A stretch of 64,000 nt of DNA from an uncultured Lachnospira sp. GTDB taxonomy: Bacteria; Bacillota; Clostridia; Lachnospirales; Lachnospiraceae. This document shows, one piece after another, positions 25,707 to 34,459 of this stretch. The DNA is taken from the NCBI GenBank assembly GCA_934343805.1, contig CAKRIN010000007.1:41902-105901 (forward strand), written 5' to 3'. The notes beneath the pieces are model-generated. The model was not told the origin of the DNA. It did not search any database and saw only the letters and a list, made by a program, of their open reading frames with translations. Made by a program: the position numbers and the translations under genes. Numbering within the stretch: the first letter of the stretch is position 1; each line of letters begins with the position of its first letter.

Positions 25707-26933
25707 GTGAATTTAGAAGAAGCAAAGCTTAAGCTTTCAAAGTACGGACAGGAACAGATATTAAAGTATTATGATGAATTGTCAGAGGCAGAGAAGACAG
25801 CACTCCTTGAACAGATAGACAGGACTGATATGGAAGTGTTGTCTGCTATAGAGCATAAGTCTGAGCTGGTAAAGAAGGGGATAATCACACCACTTGATGC
25901 CATGGAACTTGATGAAATAGAAGCTGATTATGATACATTTAAGAATACAGGTGTAGAGGCAATTAAAGAAGGCAAGGTTGGAGCAATTCTTCTTGCAGGT
26001 GGAATGGGAACAAGACTTGGATCTGATAATCCTAAGGGTATGTATAACGTAGGTGTTAATAAGGAACTTTATATATTCGAATGTCTTATTAACAATCTTA
26101 TGGATGTTGTTAAAGAAACAGGGACATATATACATTTATTTGTTATGACAAGTGAGAAGAATAACGATGCAACAGTGGGATTTTTCAATGAGAAGAATTT
26201 CTTTGGGTACAAGAGCGAATATGTACATTTCTTCAAGCAGGAGATGGCTGCAGCGACTGATTATGATGGCAGAATATATCTTGAGGAAAAGGGTAGAATG
26301 GCTACATCACCTAATGGTAATGGAGGCTGGTATATTTCTTTAAAGAAAGCGGGATTAACATCGGTTCTTGAAAAGAATGGAATTGAATGGCTTAATGTAT
26401 TTGCAGTTGATAATGTACTTCAGAGAATTGCAGATCCTGTATTTATCGGAGCTACAATTGAAAAGCATTGTGCAGTTGGTTCTAAGGTTGTAAGAAAGGC
26501 TGCTCCTGATGAGAAGGTTGGAGTTATGTGCCTTGAGGATGGAAGACCTTCAATTGTTGAATACTATGAACTTACACAGGAAATGATGGATGCTAAGAAT
26601 GCAAAGGGAGACCCTGCATATAATTTCGGAGTAATACTTAATTATCTGTTTAAGGTTTCTGATCTGGAGAAAATTGTTGGAAAGAATCTTCCATTACATA
26701 TCGTTGAGAAGAAGATTCCTTACATAGATGAGAATGGCAATATTGTTAAACCAGACAAGCCTAATGGATATAAGTTCGAGGGACTTGTACTTGATATGAT
26801 TCATGAACTTGATAGCTGTCTGCCATTTGAGGTTGTAAGAGAGAAAGAATTTGCACCTATCAAGAATGCAACAGGAGTTGATTCAGTTGAGTCAGCAAGA
26901 GAACTTCTTAAGAAGAATGGTGTTGCAATTTAG
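25707..26933 (+). CDS. UDPGP-type nucleotidyltransferase, UDP-N-acetylhexosamine pyrophosphorylase-like
   Basis: 408 residues from GTG 25707; the GTG at 25692 lies in the RBS (gtgaggg). The UTP-binding loop LAGGMGTRLGSDNPKGMYNV (about residues 96-115) is the LAGGxGTRLGxxxPKG of the eukaryote-type UDPGP/UAP family rather than the bacterial GalU (GxGTR...K) type. PNGNGGWYISL, FAVDNVLQRIADP, GSKVVRKAAPDEKVGVMCLE and PSIVEYYEL line up best with UDP-GlcNAc pyrophosphorylase (AGX1). It activates a sugar 1-phosphate with UTP; GlcNAc-1-P, Glc-1-P or Gal-1-P cannot be told apart here. Confidence 0.85.
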   Translation: MNLEEAKLKLSKYGQEQILKYYDELSEAEKTALLEQIDRTDMEVLSAIEHKSELVKKGIITPLDAMELDEIEADYDTFKNTGVEAIKEGKVGAILLAGGMGTRLGSDNPKGMYNVGVNKELYIFECLINNLMDVVKETGTYIHLFVMTSEKNNDATVGFFNEKNFFGYKSEYVHFFKQEMAAATDYDGRIYLEEKGRMATSPNGNGGWYISLKKAGLTSVLEKNGIEWLNVFAVDNVLQRIADPVFIGATIEKHCAVGSKVVRKAAPDEKVGVMCLEDGRPSIVEYYELTQEMMDAKNAKGDPAYNFGVILNYLFKVSDLEKIVGKNLPLHIVEKKIPYIDENGNIVKPDKPNGYKFEGLVLDMIHELDSCLPFEVVREKEFAPIKNATGVDSVESARELLKKNGVAI

Positions 26934-26949
26934 TATATTTTGGTGTATG

Positions 26950-27056
26950 TTAATAACAAGTGCTGTGCAACTGGCGGAAGATGCCTGATGGGCATTGTGG
27001 GATAACCCACAGGGAGTACAGTTTATATTAAGAAAAAGCCGACCGCCTGGGCAACG
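26950..27056 (+). ncRNA. ZTP/ZMP (pfl) riboswitch
   Basis: Contains the conserved pfl pieces: GTGCAACTGGCGGAAGATGCC near 26964-26984, GGGATAACCCACAGGGAGTA near 26999-27018, an A-rich linker, then CCGCCTGGGCA (27043-27053), the hallmark 3' element forming the ZTP pocket. Located directly upstream of two genes that consume the AICAR/ZMP intermediate, as expected for this riboswitch. 5' boundary is approximate. Confidence 0.9.
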
Positions 27057-27092
27057 CAAAGTAAAAAGCTGCGTTCCCAGGTGGTCTTTTTT
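27041..27092 (+). terminator. ZTP riboswitch expression platform (terminator)
   Basis: GACCGCCTGGG-AACGCA (27041-27058) pairs with TGCGTT-CCCAGGTGGTC (27070-27086), followed by six T. The 5' arm includes the aptamer's CCGCCTGGGCA, so ligand binding should block the terminator: an ON switch when ZMP/ZTP builds up. Confidence 0.88.
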
Positions 27093-27094
27093 GC

Positions 27095-27114
27095 ATTTGC
27101 CGCATGCGGCAAAT
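27095..27114. repeat. 20-bp perfect palindrome after the riboswitch terminator
   Basis: ATTTGCCGCATGCGGCAAAT, perfectly self-complementary, in a locally GC-rich patch that continues with CGAG-N5-CTCGCGC to about 27136. Lies between the riboswitch terminator and the purO RBS. Function unknown; could be an operator, mRNA stability hairpin or a dispersed repeat. Confidence 0.5.
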
Positions 27115-27188
27115 TAGTAACGAGCGCTACTCGCGCAAAAGAACTATGAATAACGAATGCAGTCAACACATTTAACAGGAGGTCATTT

Positions 27189-27908
27189 ATGACAATTAAG
27201 AATCTTTCAGAAGAATTATCAGGCTGTGCATATCCAGGAAGAGGTATTGTTGCCGGTATGTCAGAAGATGGTAAGAAAGCTGTATCAGCTTATTTTATTA
27301 TGGGAAGAAGTGAGAACAGCCGTAATCGTGTATTTGTACAGGATGGAGAGGGTATCAGAACAGAAGCATTTGATCCATCAACACTTTTAGTTGCACCAGA
27401 ACTTATTATATATGCACCTGTCAGAGTGCTTGGCAATAACACTATTGTTACTAATGGAGATCAGACAGACACAGTTTATGACGGACTTTCAGAAGGAAAA
27501 ACATTTGAGGAGTCTTTAAGAGAAAGAAAATACGAGCATGATGCGCCTAATTATACTCCAAGAATCTCAAGTGTCCTTCATATTGAGAACAAGGAATATG
27601 CATATGCGATGTCTATATTAAAGAGCCATAATGGTAATCCTGATATCTGTGAGAGACATACATATACTTATGACGCAGCAGTTGCAGGAGAAGGACATTA
27701 TATCCACACATATATGGGCGATGGAAGTCCACTTCCAAGCTATGAGGGAGAACCTACATGGGTTAAGATATCTGGTGACATTGAAGAATTCACTCAGATG
27801 ATCTGGAGTAATCTTAATGCAGATAATAAAGTTTCACTTTTTGTAAGATATATTGATATTGCTACAGGTGAATATGAAACAAGAATAATCAACAAGAATG
27901 TAAAGTAA
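27189..27908 (+). CDS. purO: IMP cyclohydrolase, archaeal PurO type
   Basis: 239 residues. Full-length match to the PurO-like IMP cyclohydrolase family: SGCAYPGRGIVAGMSEDGKK, AYFIMGRSENSRNRVFV, DPSTLLVAPELIIYAPVRVL and a C-terminal DGSPLPSYEGEP. It closes FAICAR to IMP, the last step of purine synthesis, in place of the N-terminal MGS-like domain of ordinary PurH. Strong RBS aggagg. First gene under the ZTP riboswitch; the partner formyltransferase follows 35 bp later. Confidence 0.9.
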   Translation: MTIKNLSEELSGCAYPGRGIVAGMSEDGKKAVSAYFIMGRSENSRNRVFVQDGEGIRTEAFDPSTLLVAPELIIYAPVRVLGNNTIVTNGDQTDTVYDGLSEGKTFEESLRERKYEHDAPNYTPRISSVLHIENKEYAYAMSILKSHNGNPDICERHTYTYDAAVAGEGHYIHTYMGDGSPLPSYEGEPTWVKISGDIEEFTQMIWSNLNADNKVSLFVRYIDIATGEYETRIINKNVK

Positions 27909-27943
27909 TTTAAAATAAAATTAAATTATAAGGAGAAAGAAAT

Positions 27944-29119
27944 ATGAACGAATTTCAGTTAAAATACGGATGCAATCCTAATCAGAAACCTTCAAGAATA
28001 TTTATGGCAGACGGAAGCGACCTTCCAGTAGAGATTCTTAACGGAAGACCAGGATATATTAATTTCCTTGATGCATTTAACGGATACCAGCTTGTTAAGG
28101 AGTTAAAGAAGGCTACAGGACTTCCAGCAGCTACATCATTCAAACATGTATCTCCAGCAGGTGCTGCAGTAGGACTTCCTCTTACAGATGTTGAGAAGAA
28201 GATTTACTGGGTTGATGAGACAATTGGTGAATTGAGTCCAATTGCATGCGCATATGCAAGAGCAAGAGGCGCAGACAGAATGTCTTCTTTTGGCGATTTT
28301 ATATCATTATCAGATGTGTGTGACGCTGCTACAGCAAAGCTTATCCAGCATGAGGTTTCAGATGGTATTGTTGCTCCAGGTTACGAGCCAGAGGCACTTG
28401 AGATATTAAAGTCTAAGAAAAAAGGAAATTATAATATTATTAAGATTGATCCTGAGTATAAGCCTGAGCCAATTGAGAGAAAACAGGTATTTGGCGTAAC
28501 ATTTGAACAGGGAAGAAATGAGTTTGTTATTGATAAGGAGCTTTTATCAAATGTTGTTACAGAGAACAAGGAAATTCCTGAATCAGCTAAGATTGATATG
28601 ATTATTGCTCTTATTACACTTAAGTATACACAGTCTAATTCTGTATGCTATGTTAAGAATGGACAGGCAATCGGTATCGGTGCAGGACAGCAGTCAAGAA
28701 TACATTGTACAAGACTTGCAGGTCAGAAGGCTGATAACTGGTATCTGCGTCAGAATCCAAAGGTTCTTAATCTTCCATTTAAGGAAGGCGTTGGACGTGC
28801 TGACAGAGATAATGCAATTGACCTTTATATTGGTGATGAGTATGAAGATATTCTCAATGACTGGGAGAGAGTATTCACAGAGAAACCATCTGTATTTACA
28901 GTTGAAGAAAAGAAAGAATGGCTTGCCGGTAATAAAGATGTGACAATCGGATCAGATGCATTCTTCCCATTTGGAGATAATATTGAGAGAGCATACAAAT
29001 CAGGCGTTAAGTATGTTGCACAGCCTGGCGGATCTGTAAGAGATGAGCAGGTAATAGAGACAGCTAACAAACATGGAATGGCTATGTGCTTCACAGGAAT
29101 GAGATTATTCCATCACTAA
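27944..29119 (+). CDS. purH: AICAR formyltransferase (PurH-like, transformylase domain only)
   Basis: 391 residues. Starts FQLKYGCNPNQKPSRIF, the conserved beginning of AICAR transformylase, with the Lys-His catalytic pair in TSFKHVSPAGAAVG (about residue 65-66), and later NSVCYVKNGQAIGIGAGQQS, and near the end SDAFFPFGDNIERA, VKYVAQPGGSVRD. The IMP cyclohydrolase domain usual in bacterial PurH is absent and is supplied by the upstream purO. Converts AICAR plus 10-formyl-THF to FAICAR, so ZMP, its substrate, controls its own consumption through the riboswitch. Confidence 0.93.
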   Translation: MNEFQLKYGCNPNQKPSRIFMADGSDLPVEILNGRPGYINFLDAFNGYQLVKELKKATGLPAATSFKHVSPAGAAVGLPLTDVEKKIYWVDETIGELSPIACAYARARGADRMSSFGDFISLSDVCDAATAKLIQHEVSDGIVAPGYEPEALEILKSKKKGNYNIIKIDPEYKPEPIERKQVFGVTFEQGRNEFVIDKELLSNVVTENKEIPESAKIDMIIALITLKYTQSNSVCYVKNGQAIGIGAGQQSRIHCTRLAGQKADNWYLRQNPKVLNLPFKEGVGRADRDNAIDLYIGDEYEDILNDWERVFTEKPSVFTVEEKKEWLAGNKDVTIGSDAFFPFGDNIERAYKSGVKYVAQPGGSVRDEQVIETANKHGMAMCFTGMRLFHH

Positions 29120-29172
29120 TATCTGTCTGTACAGAATGAGTACATGAAAATGTCGACAATTACTTATATTCA

Positions 29173-29201
29173 TTGACTTTGAACTCGTAATTTGTTAAAA
29201 T
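29173..29201 (+). promoter_or_regulatory. Promoter of the PocR-MCP gene
   Basis: TTGACT (29173-29178), 17-bp spacer, TAAAAT (29196-29201), 43 bp ahead of the chosen start. Confidence 0.6.
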
Positions 29202-29244
29202 TTATTCAATAAATTATGTGACAATTGAAAAAGAGGTGGTTTTC

Positions 29245-30030
29245 ATGAAGATTCAGGATTTTGCTGATATGAAGCGTTTTGAATCAATTATGTCTGACTG
29301 GGCTAAAGCAACGGGATTAGCAACAGTCGCTGTTGGAGCTGATGGAAAGTACATTTCCGGATGTTACAACTTTACAGACTTTTGTATAAAGCTTACAAGA
29401 GGAAGTAAGGAAGGTTGCAGAAGATGTGAAAAGTGTGATGCTGAAGGACAGGGAGTTTATCATTGTCATGCCGGACTCGTGGATTTTGGTATACCGCTTA
29501 AGCTAAGTGATGGCACAGTGCTTGGTTCGGTAATTGGAGGTCAGGTTCTGCCTGAGGATCCGGACGAAGAAAAGTTTAGAAGTGTTGCCAGAGAACTGGG
29601 AATTAATGAGGATGAGTATATTGAGGCGTTAGGAAAGGTAACAGTCAGAACAGAGGATGAGATTAATGCAGCAGCTAATCTGTTAGGCGCAGTACTTAAT
29701 AATTTTATTAATTCAGAATATAATTCTAAGTATAATGGTGAATTGATTTCTAAGCTCACAGGAGGCGTTAGGGACTGTGAAGAGTATGTAAGGGATATTA
29801 AAGAGAATACCAAACAGCTTGACGGAATACAGAGAAAGCAGAATATTCTGGCACTTAATGCGTCTATTGAAGCAGCAAGGGCTGGGGAGGCGGGACGAGG
29901 CTTTTCCGTAGTTGCACTTGAAGTAGGAAAGTTAGCCAAGAGCTGTACTGAACTTAACAACAGGATAACATCTACTGTAGAGAATATATCAGAGGTTATA
30001 CATGATATGGCAGACATAGGTAATAAGTAA
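29245..30030 (+). CDS. Soluble PocR-domain chemoreceptor-like protein with shortened signalling domain
   Basis: 261 residues from ATG 29245 (RBS aaagaggtgg). Residues 1-150 form a PocR ligand-binding domain: [24 protein letters not shown] (clustered Cys), [24 protein letters not shown]. The C-terminal part has the methyl-accepting signalling tip [20 protein letters not shown] followed by [14 protein letters not shown], which binds CheA/CheW, but the coiled coil on either side is short and no membrane span exists. Likely a cytoplasmic receptor for a small hydrocarbon or redox ligand; PocR originally senses propanediol. Alternatively it is a non-chemotactic signalling partner. Confidence 0.85.
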   Translation: MKIQDFADMKRFESIMSDWAKATGLATVAVGADGKYISGCYNFTDFCIKLTRGSKEGCRRCEKCDAEGQGVYHCHAGLVDFGIPLKLSDGTVLGSVIGGQVLPEDPDEEKFRSVARELGINEDEYIEALGKVTVRTEDEINAAANLLGAVLNNFINSEYNSKYNGELISKLTGGVRDCEEYVRDIKENTKQLDGIQRKQNILALNASIEAARAGEAGRGFSVVALEVGKLAKSCTELNNRITSTVENISEVIHDMADIGNK

Positions 30031-30042
30031 TCCAAAGTATGC

Positions 30043-30092
30043 GAAGCGAATGTTAACCTAAGCATAAGGCTTAGTTGACATTCGCTTTTTTC
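30043..30092 (+). terminator. Intrinsic terminator
   Basis: Stem AGCGAATGT-AAC-TAAGC / GCTTA-TT-ACATTCGCT from 30045 to 30085, followed by T6. Ends the PocR gene before bioB. Confidence 0.85.
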
Positions 30093-30135
30093 AGTTCTAT
30101 AATCATAAGAAATATTTTTGAAAGAGGTATATAGT

Positions 30136-31098
30136 ATGACACCATTAGAACTGGCAGAAGAGATTATTAACGGAAGAAGAATTACAAGACAGGATGATTT
30201 ATCATTTTTTCTTAAATGTGATTTAGATGAGCTGTGTGAAGGCGCTGACAGAATAAGAAAACATTTTGTTGGAGACAGGGTTGACTTATGCTCTATAATT
30301 AATGGAAGGAGTGGTAAATGTCCAGAGGATTGTAAGTATTGTGCCCAGTCAGCACATAATCATACGGATTGTGAAGTGTATGATTTTCTCCCGGAAGAGG
30401 ATATTGTTAATGCATGCAGACTGAATGAGAGGGAGGGCGTTGACCGCTTCTCAATAGTTACGGCTGGAAAAGCTCTTACAGGAGAAGAATTTGATAAAGC
30501 AATACATGCTTATGAGACCATGAATAAGGAATGTGACATTGAATTGTGTGCTTCTATGGGATTCCTTAATGCCAAGCAGCTTCACAGACTTCATGAGGCA
30601 GGAGTTACAAGCTATCATCATAATATTGAAACTTCCAGAAGAAATTTTCCTAATATATGCACTACACATACTTATGATATGAAGATTGAGACTTTAAAGC
30701 TTGTAAAAGCAGAAGGTATGTGGGCATGTTCAGGTGGTATCATAGGAATGGGAGAAGATTGGGAAGACAGACTTGATATGGCAATAAGCCTTGCTGAGGT
30801 TGGAGTTGATTCAATCCCACTCAATGCACTTATGCCTATTAAGGGAACTCCTCTCGAGAACGAAAGAAGACTTACTGAGCCGGAGATATTAAGGACAATA
30901 GCATTTTTCAGATACATTAACCCGGAAGCTGATATAAGACTCGGCGCTGGAAGAGCACTTCTTACAGGAGATGGAATAAAAGCTTTCCAGTCTGGTGCAT
31001 CTGCTACAATTACTGGCAATATGCTGACTACTGTGGCATGTGCTACAATCAGAAGCGATAAAAACATGTTAAAGGACATTGGAAGAGAGACAAAATGA
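30136..31098 (+). CDS. bioB: Biotin synthase
   Basis: 320 residues from ATG 30136 (RBS gaaagaggt 30120-30128); a TTG at 30118 is rejected as it precedes the RBS. Radical SAM cluster CPEDCKYCAQS (CxxxCxxC), preceded by the LCSIINGRSG block, then ELCASMGFL, HHNIETSRRNFPNICTTHTY, GGIIGMGEDWEDR and NPEADIRLGAGR with the Arg near the [2Fe-2S] cluster. Inserts sulfur into dethiobiotin. No other bio gene is in the window; its stop overlaps the start of a PhnD-type lipoprotein (ATGA), suggesting that the transporter serves the same need, or simple genomic coupling. Confidence 0.95.
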   Translation: MTPLELAEEIINGRRITRQDDLSFFLKCDLDELCEGADRIRKHFVGDRVDLCSIINGRSGKCPEDCKYCAQSAHNHTDCEVYDFLPEEDIVNACRLNEREGVDRFSIVTAGKALTGEEFDKAIHAYETMNKECDIELCASMGFLNAKQLHRLHEAGVTSYHHNIETSRRNFPNICTTHTYDMKIETLKLVKAEGMWACSGGIIGMGEDWEDRLDMAISLAEVGVDSIPLNALMPIKGTPLENERRLTEPEILRTIAFFRYINPEADIRLGAGRALLTGDGIKAFQSGASATITGNMLTTVACATIRSDKNMLKDIGRETK

Positions 31099-32150
31099 AC
31101 AGATTAACAAGATATTTAAAAAAAGGAATGAGTTTGTTACTTACAGCGACTTTTTTCTTGGGAATAACAACAGGATTAACAGGATGTGGAAACAATTCAA
31201 AACAAAAAGATTCTAAAAATATTGATACATTCAGAATAATGATTGCCCCATATCAGGATGCAGATACATTGCTCACGGGGCTTGAACCTCTTGGAGATAT
31301 GATTAAATCCGAACTTGAGGCTCAGGGATTTAGCATTGGCAATATTGATATTACAGTTGGGACTTCATATAGTGCGGTTGGAGAAGCATTAAGCGCGGGA
31401 ACTGCAGATGCCGGATTTATCTCTGGAGGAACATATGTTACATATGATGATGATTGCGATGTTTTACTTACAGCATTAAGAAAAGCTGTTAATAAAGATT
31501 CTCTTGATGCAAGAGACTGGAATGATGGCACGGAAGAGAAGTTTACAGACAATCTCACAACGTATTATCGTTCAGTAATTCTTGCGGGGCCAAGTGTAAA
31601 GGGACAGGAACTTGCTGCAAAGATTAATGCAGGGCAGAAACTTACATGGGATGAACTTAATAGTGCCACATGGGCTGTCATGGGGGCTTCATCAGCTTCA
31701 GGGTATATATATCCAAGTCTGTGGCTGTACAATAATTATGGTAAGCAGATAAGTGACCTTAATAATGTTGTACAGTCAGATTCATATACAACATCCATGT
31801 CAAGGCTTGCATCAGGACAGGTCGATGTAATAGTAGGATTTGCCCATATCAGGGCTAAATATGCTGGTAACTGGATCAGTAAATTCGGAGGAACGGACGA
31901 TTGTTACAAGCAGACTAATGTTTTGGCAGTGACAGATCAGATAATGGATGATACAATATGTGTTAGTAAAAGTTCTTCTATAATGTCAGATGATTTTAAA
32001 GAGGCATTTGCTAATGCAATGATTAATATTGGTAATAGCGAGGAAGGACTTAAAACATTAAATGTATTAAGTCATATTGGTTATCAGAAAGCGCAAAGCT
32101 CTGATTATGATGCAGAGAGAGCAGCACAGAATATGCTTAAGAATAGATGA
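31095..32150 (+). CDS. PhnD-family substrate-binding lipoprotein
   Basis: 351 residues. Lipoprotein signal with lipobox LTGC (Cys about residue 31), then a PhnD/SsuA/transferrin-like type 2 periplasmic-binding fold: FRIMIAPYQDADTL, DITVGTSYSAVGEALSAGTA, DAGFISGGTYV, MGASSASGYIYPSLWL, GQVDVIVGFAHIRA. The SASGYIYP loop is where PhnD holds its oxyanion ligand. Delivers a ligand to the PhnC-PhnE channel encoded next. Phosphonate, phosphite or another anion cannot be told apart; coupling with bioB hints at a biotin-related substrate (inference only). Confidence 0.85.
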   Translation: MNRLTRYLKKGMSLLLTATFFLGITTGLTGCGNNSKQKDSKNIDTFRIMIAPYQDADTLLTGLEPLGDMIKSELEAQGFSIGNIDITVGTSYSAVGEALSAGTADAGFISGGTYVTYDDDCDVLLTALRKAVNKDSLDARDWNDGTEEKFTDNLTTYYRSVILAGPSVKGQELAAKINAGQKLTWDELNSATWAVMGASSASGYIYPSLWLYNNYGKQISDLNNVVQSDSYTTSMSRLASGQVDVIVGFAHIRAKYAGNWISKFGGTDDCYKQTNVLAVTDQIMDDTICVSKSSSIMSDDFKEAFANAMINIGNSEEGLKTLNVLSHIGYQKAQSSDYDAERAAQNMLKNR

Positions 32151-32184
32151 CAGCTTTAAAAGACAGCTTAGAAAGTAGGTATAT

Positions 32185-32937
32185 ATGCTGCAGGTTGCAA
32201 ATGTAAGCAAGGTATATAAGAATAAATATAAGGCACTGGATGATGTCAGCTTTACTGTAGAGCAGGGAGAATTTGTGTCTGTAATTGGAAAGAGTGGTGC
32301 TGGAAAGACCACTCTTTTCAGGCTTTTAAATGGAATGATGCGTCCAGATTCTGGTACAATTATTGTGGATGATGAAGATTTTGGAAGATTAAAGGGAAGA
32401 GGGAAAAGAAAAATACAACGCAGAATAGGAACTATATATCAGGATTTTTGTCTTGTTGATAATATGACATGCTTTGATAACGTTCTTAATGGGGCGTTGC
32501 CACAAAGGAATGCGTTACAGGCACTTTTAGGAATATTTACCAGAGAACAGAAGAAAAAGGCCATACAGCTTCTTGAAGAAGTGGGCCTAAAAGAAAAAAT
32601 ACAATCGTATGCAAAAGATTTATCAGGAGGTCAGAAACAACGAGTTGCAATTGCAAGGGCACTTATGCAGGAACCTGAGATAATTCTTGCAGACGAACCG
32701 GTGGCATCACTTGATCCATATACAGCAAGACAGATTACAGAGCTTCTGGTTAAACTAAAAGAAGAAAGAAATATAACAGTGATTATGAATAGTCATTCAG
32801 TTGAACTTGCTGTTAAAGAATCTGATCGTGTTATAGGTATTTCTGATGGAAAAATTGTTATAGACAAGCCATCTGAACAGATATCAGATGATGATATTAA
32901 GTATGTATATGGTGGTGCTTATGAACATGAAATATAG
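32185..32937 (+). CDS. PhnC-family ABC transporter ATPase
   Basis: 250 residues with all motifs intact: Walker A GKSGAGKTTLFR, Q-loop YQDFCLVD, signature LSGGQKQRVAIARAL, Walker B IILADEPVASLD, H-loop NSHS. The RLLNGMMRPDSGTI stretch and the long insert FDNVLNGALPQRNALQALLGIFT are typical of PhnC. Powers import together with the fused permease that starts within its last codons. RBS gaaagtaggt. Confidence 0.9.
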   Translation: MLQVANVSKVYKNKYKALDDVSFTVEQGEFVSVIGKSGAGKTTLFRLLNGMMRPDSGTIIVDDEDFGRLKGRGKRKIQRRIGTIYQDFCLVDNMTCFDNVLNGALPQRNALQALLGIFTREQKKKAIQLLEEVGLKEKIQSYAKDLSGGQKQRVAIARALMQEPEIILADEPVASLDPYTARQITELLVKLKEERNITVIMNSHSVELAVKESDRVIGISDGKIVIDKPSEQISDDDIKYVYGGAYEHEI

Positions 32938-34459
32938 AAAGAAAAATATAAGAATAATTGTCTGGATTTCTGCATTGGCAATATTTATATGGTCTGTATA
33001 TTTTACGGGTTTTGATATTAATGTACTTATGCAGAGGGGGAATCAGGCTGTTATATTTGTGAAGAAAATGATACCTCCGGATACATCATATGCACATAAA
33101 ATTATCAGACCACTGATAATGACAATAAAGATGTCAGTTGCAGGTACATTTATTGGCGCTATAGCTGGTTTGCTATGTGCTTTTTTTTATGCGGATAACA
33201 TGATTGATTTAAAAATTGTGCGTTATCCGTTACATGTTATAGTACAGCTGGTGCGGACAGTTCCGGTACTGATTATCGCATTGATATGTACTTTTATATG
33301 GGGCATAGGTTCTGGAGCCGGTACGATTGCTATTGCTGTTTCAACATGGGCCGTTATGACAAGAATTGGTGGAGAGGATATAAGGAATCTTTCGCTCAAT
33401 GCATATAATGCAATTGTTGCATCAGGGGCGGGAAAGTTCACAGCATTTATAAGAACAATACTTGTACAATTACTACAGGGATATTTAAACAATGTACTAT
33501 ATATACTTGAAGCCAATGTAAGACATGCAGCAATATTAGGGTATGTCGGAGCTGGAGGAATAGGACTTATCCTTAATGAAAAAATATCGTGGCGTGAGTA
33601 TGATAAAGTGGGGATGATACTTATCATGCTTTTTGCAGCAGTTATGCTGATAGAAGGAATTAGCATGTTTCTGAAAGCATATCTTGATGGGACTATAAAG
33701 AAAAGAAGAATAATTAGTTATATAATAGTGGCGGCGATGGCAGCCCTGTGTCTGTATAGTATATCTGCAATTAAATACATAAAGGTTTCAAAGAATGGAA
33801 TGAGAATTGCAGCGGCAATATTTAATGGAATTATTCACCCTGACTGGAATTATCTTTTTATGCCAGGCAAAAGCGGTGTTATGTATCTTATGGTTGAAAC
33901 AGTGGCGATTGCAGTTGCCGGAACAGTTATAGGTGCAGCAGCGGCGCTTATATTAACATTTGTTAATTCATCAAGGTTTATGCCGGGAATTGTGGCTGCG
34001 GCAGGAAGAATTCTTGTAATGATGATTAGAACTGTACCGGTATATGTATATGGACTTATCTTTATAAGGGTTACTGGTCCGGGCAGTTTTGCAGGTGTGC
34101 TTACAATTGCAATGTGCAGTATAGGTCTGCTTACCAAGAGATTTACAGTTGCTGTTGATTCGTGGGATATGTCAGCGTGGAATGCATATAGGAATTCTGG
34201 AATTGGAATAATTGCAAGATTGAAATATACATGTCTGACAGAGATGATGCCACAATTAAAAGATGCTTTTATGTACAGGCTTGATGTGAATGTGAGATCA
34301 GCAAGTACACTTGGACTTGTCGGAGCAGGTGGAATTGGCGCCCCGCTTATAATGTATATGAACAATTATAGATGGGACGCCGTTGGCTCAATTCTTATTG
34401 TGTTGTTTGTTGCCGTTCTGACTATAGAATTCATATCAAGAAGGCTTAATAAGCTTTAG
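32927..34459 (+). CDS. Fused tandem PhnE-type ABC permease
   Basis: 510 residues from ATG 32927, overlapping the ATPase gene by 11 bp (an alternative ATG is at 32921). Two complete PhnE-like membrane domains in one chain: first half ends with GYVGAGGIGLILNEKISW, second with GLVGAGGIGAPLIMYMNNYR, each the ATPase-contact EAA-type loop; each half also has RTVPV in the middle of the domain. So one polypeptide replaces the usual PhnE homodimer or E1/E2 pair. About twelve membrane helices in all. Its stop overlaps the last 4 bp of the convergent PAP2 gene, with no clear terminator between. Confidence 0.88.
   Translation: MKYRKKNIRIIVWISALAIFIWSVYFTGFDINVLMQRGNQAVIFVKKMIPPDTSYAHKIIRPLIMTIKMSVAGTFIGAIAGLLCAFFYADNMIDLKIVRYPLHVIVQLVRTVPVLIIALICTFIWGIGSGAGTIAIAVSTWAVMTRIGGEDIRNLSLNAYNAIVASGAGKFTAFIRTILVQLLQGYLNNVLYILEANVRHAAILGYVGAGGIGLILNEKISWREYDKVGMILIMLFAAVMLIEGISMFLKAYLDGTIKKRRIISYIIVAAMAALCLYSISAIKYIKVSKNGMRIAAAIFNGIIHPDWNYLFMPGKSGVMYLMVETVAIAVAGTVIGAAAALILTFVNSSRFMPGIVAAAGRILVMMIRTVPVYVYGLIFIRVTGPGSFAGVLTIAMCSIGLLTKRFTVAVDSWDMSAWNAYRNSGIGIIARLKYTCLTEMMPQLKDAFMYRLDVNVRSASTLGLVGAGGIGAPLIMYMNNYRWDAVGSILIVLFVAVLTIEFISRRLNKL

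Noticed and set aside
33850-34365. A 171-codon minus-strand frame opposite the fused PhnE permease
   Set aside because: Antisense shadow without RBS or domain.
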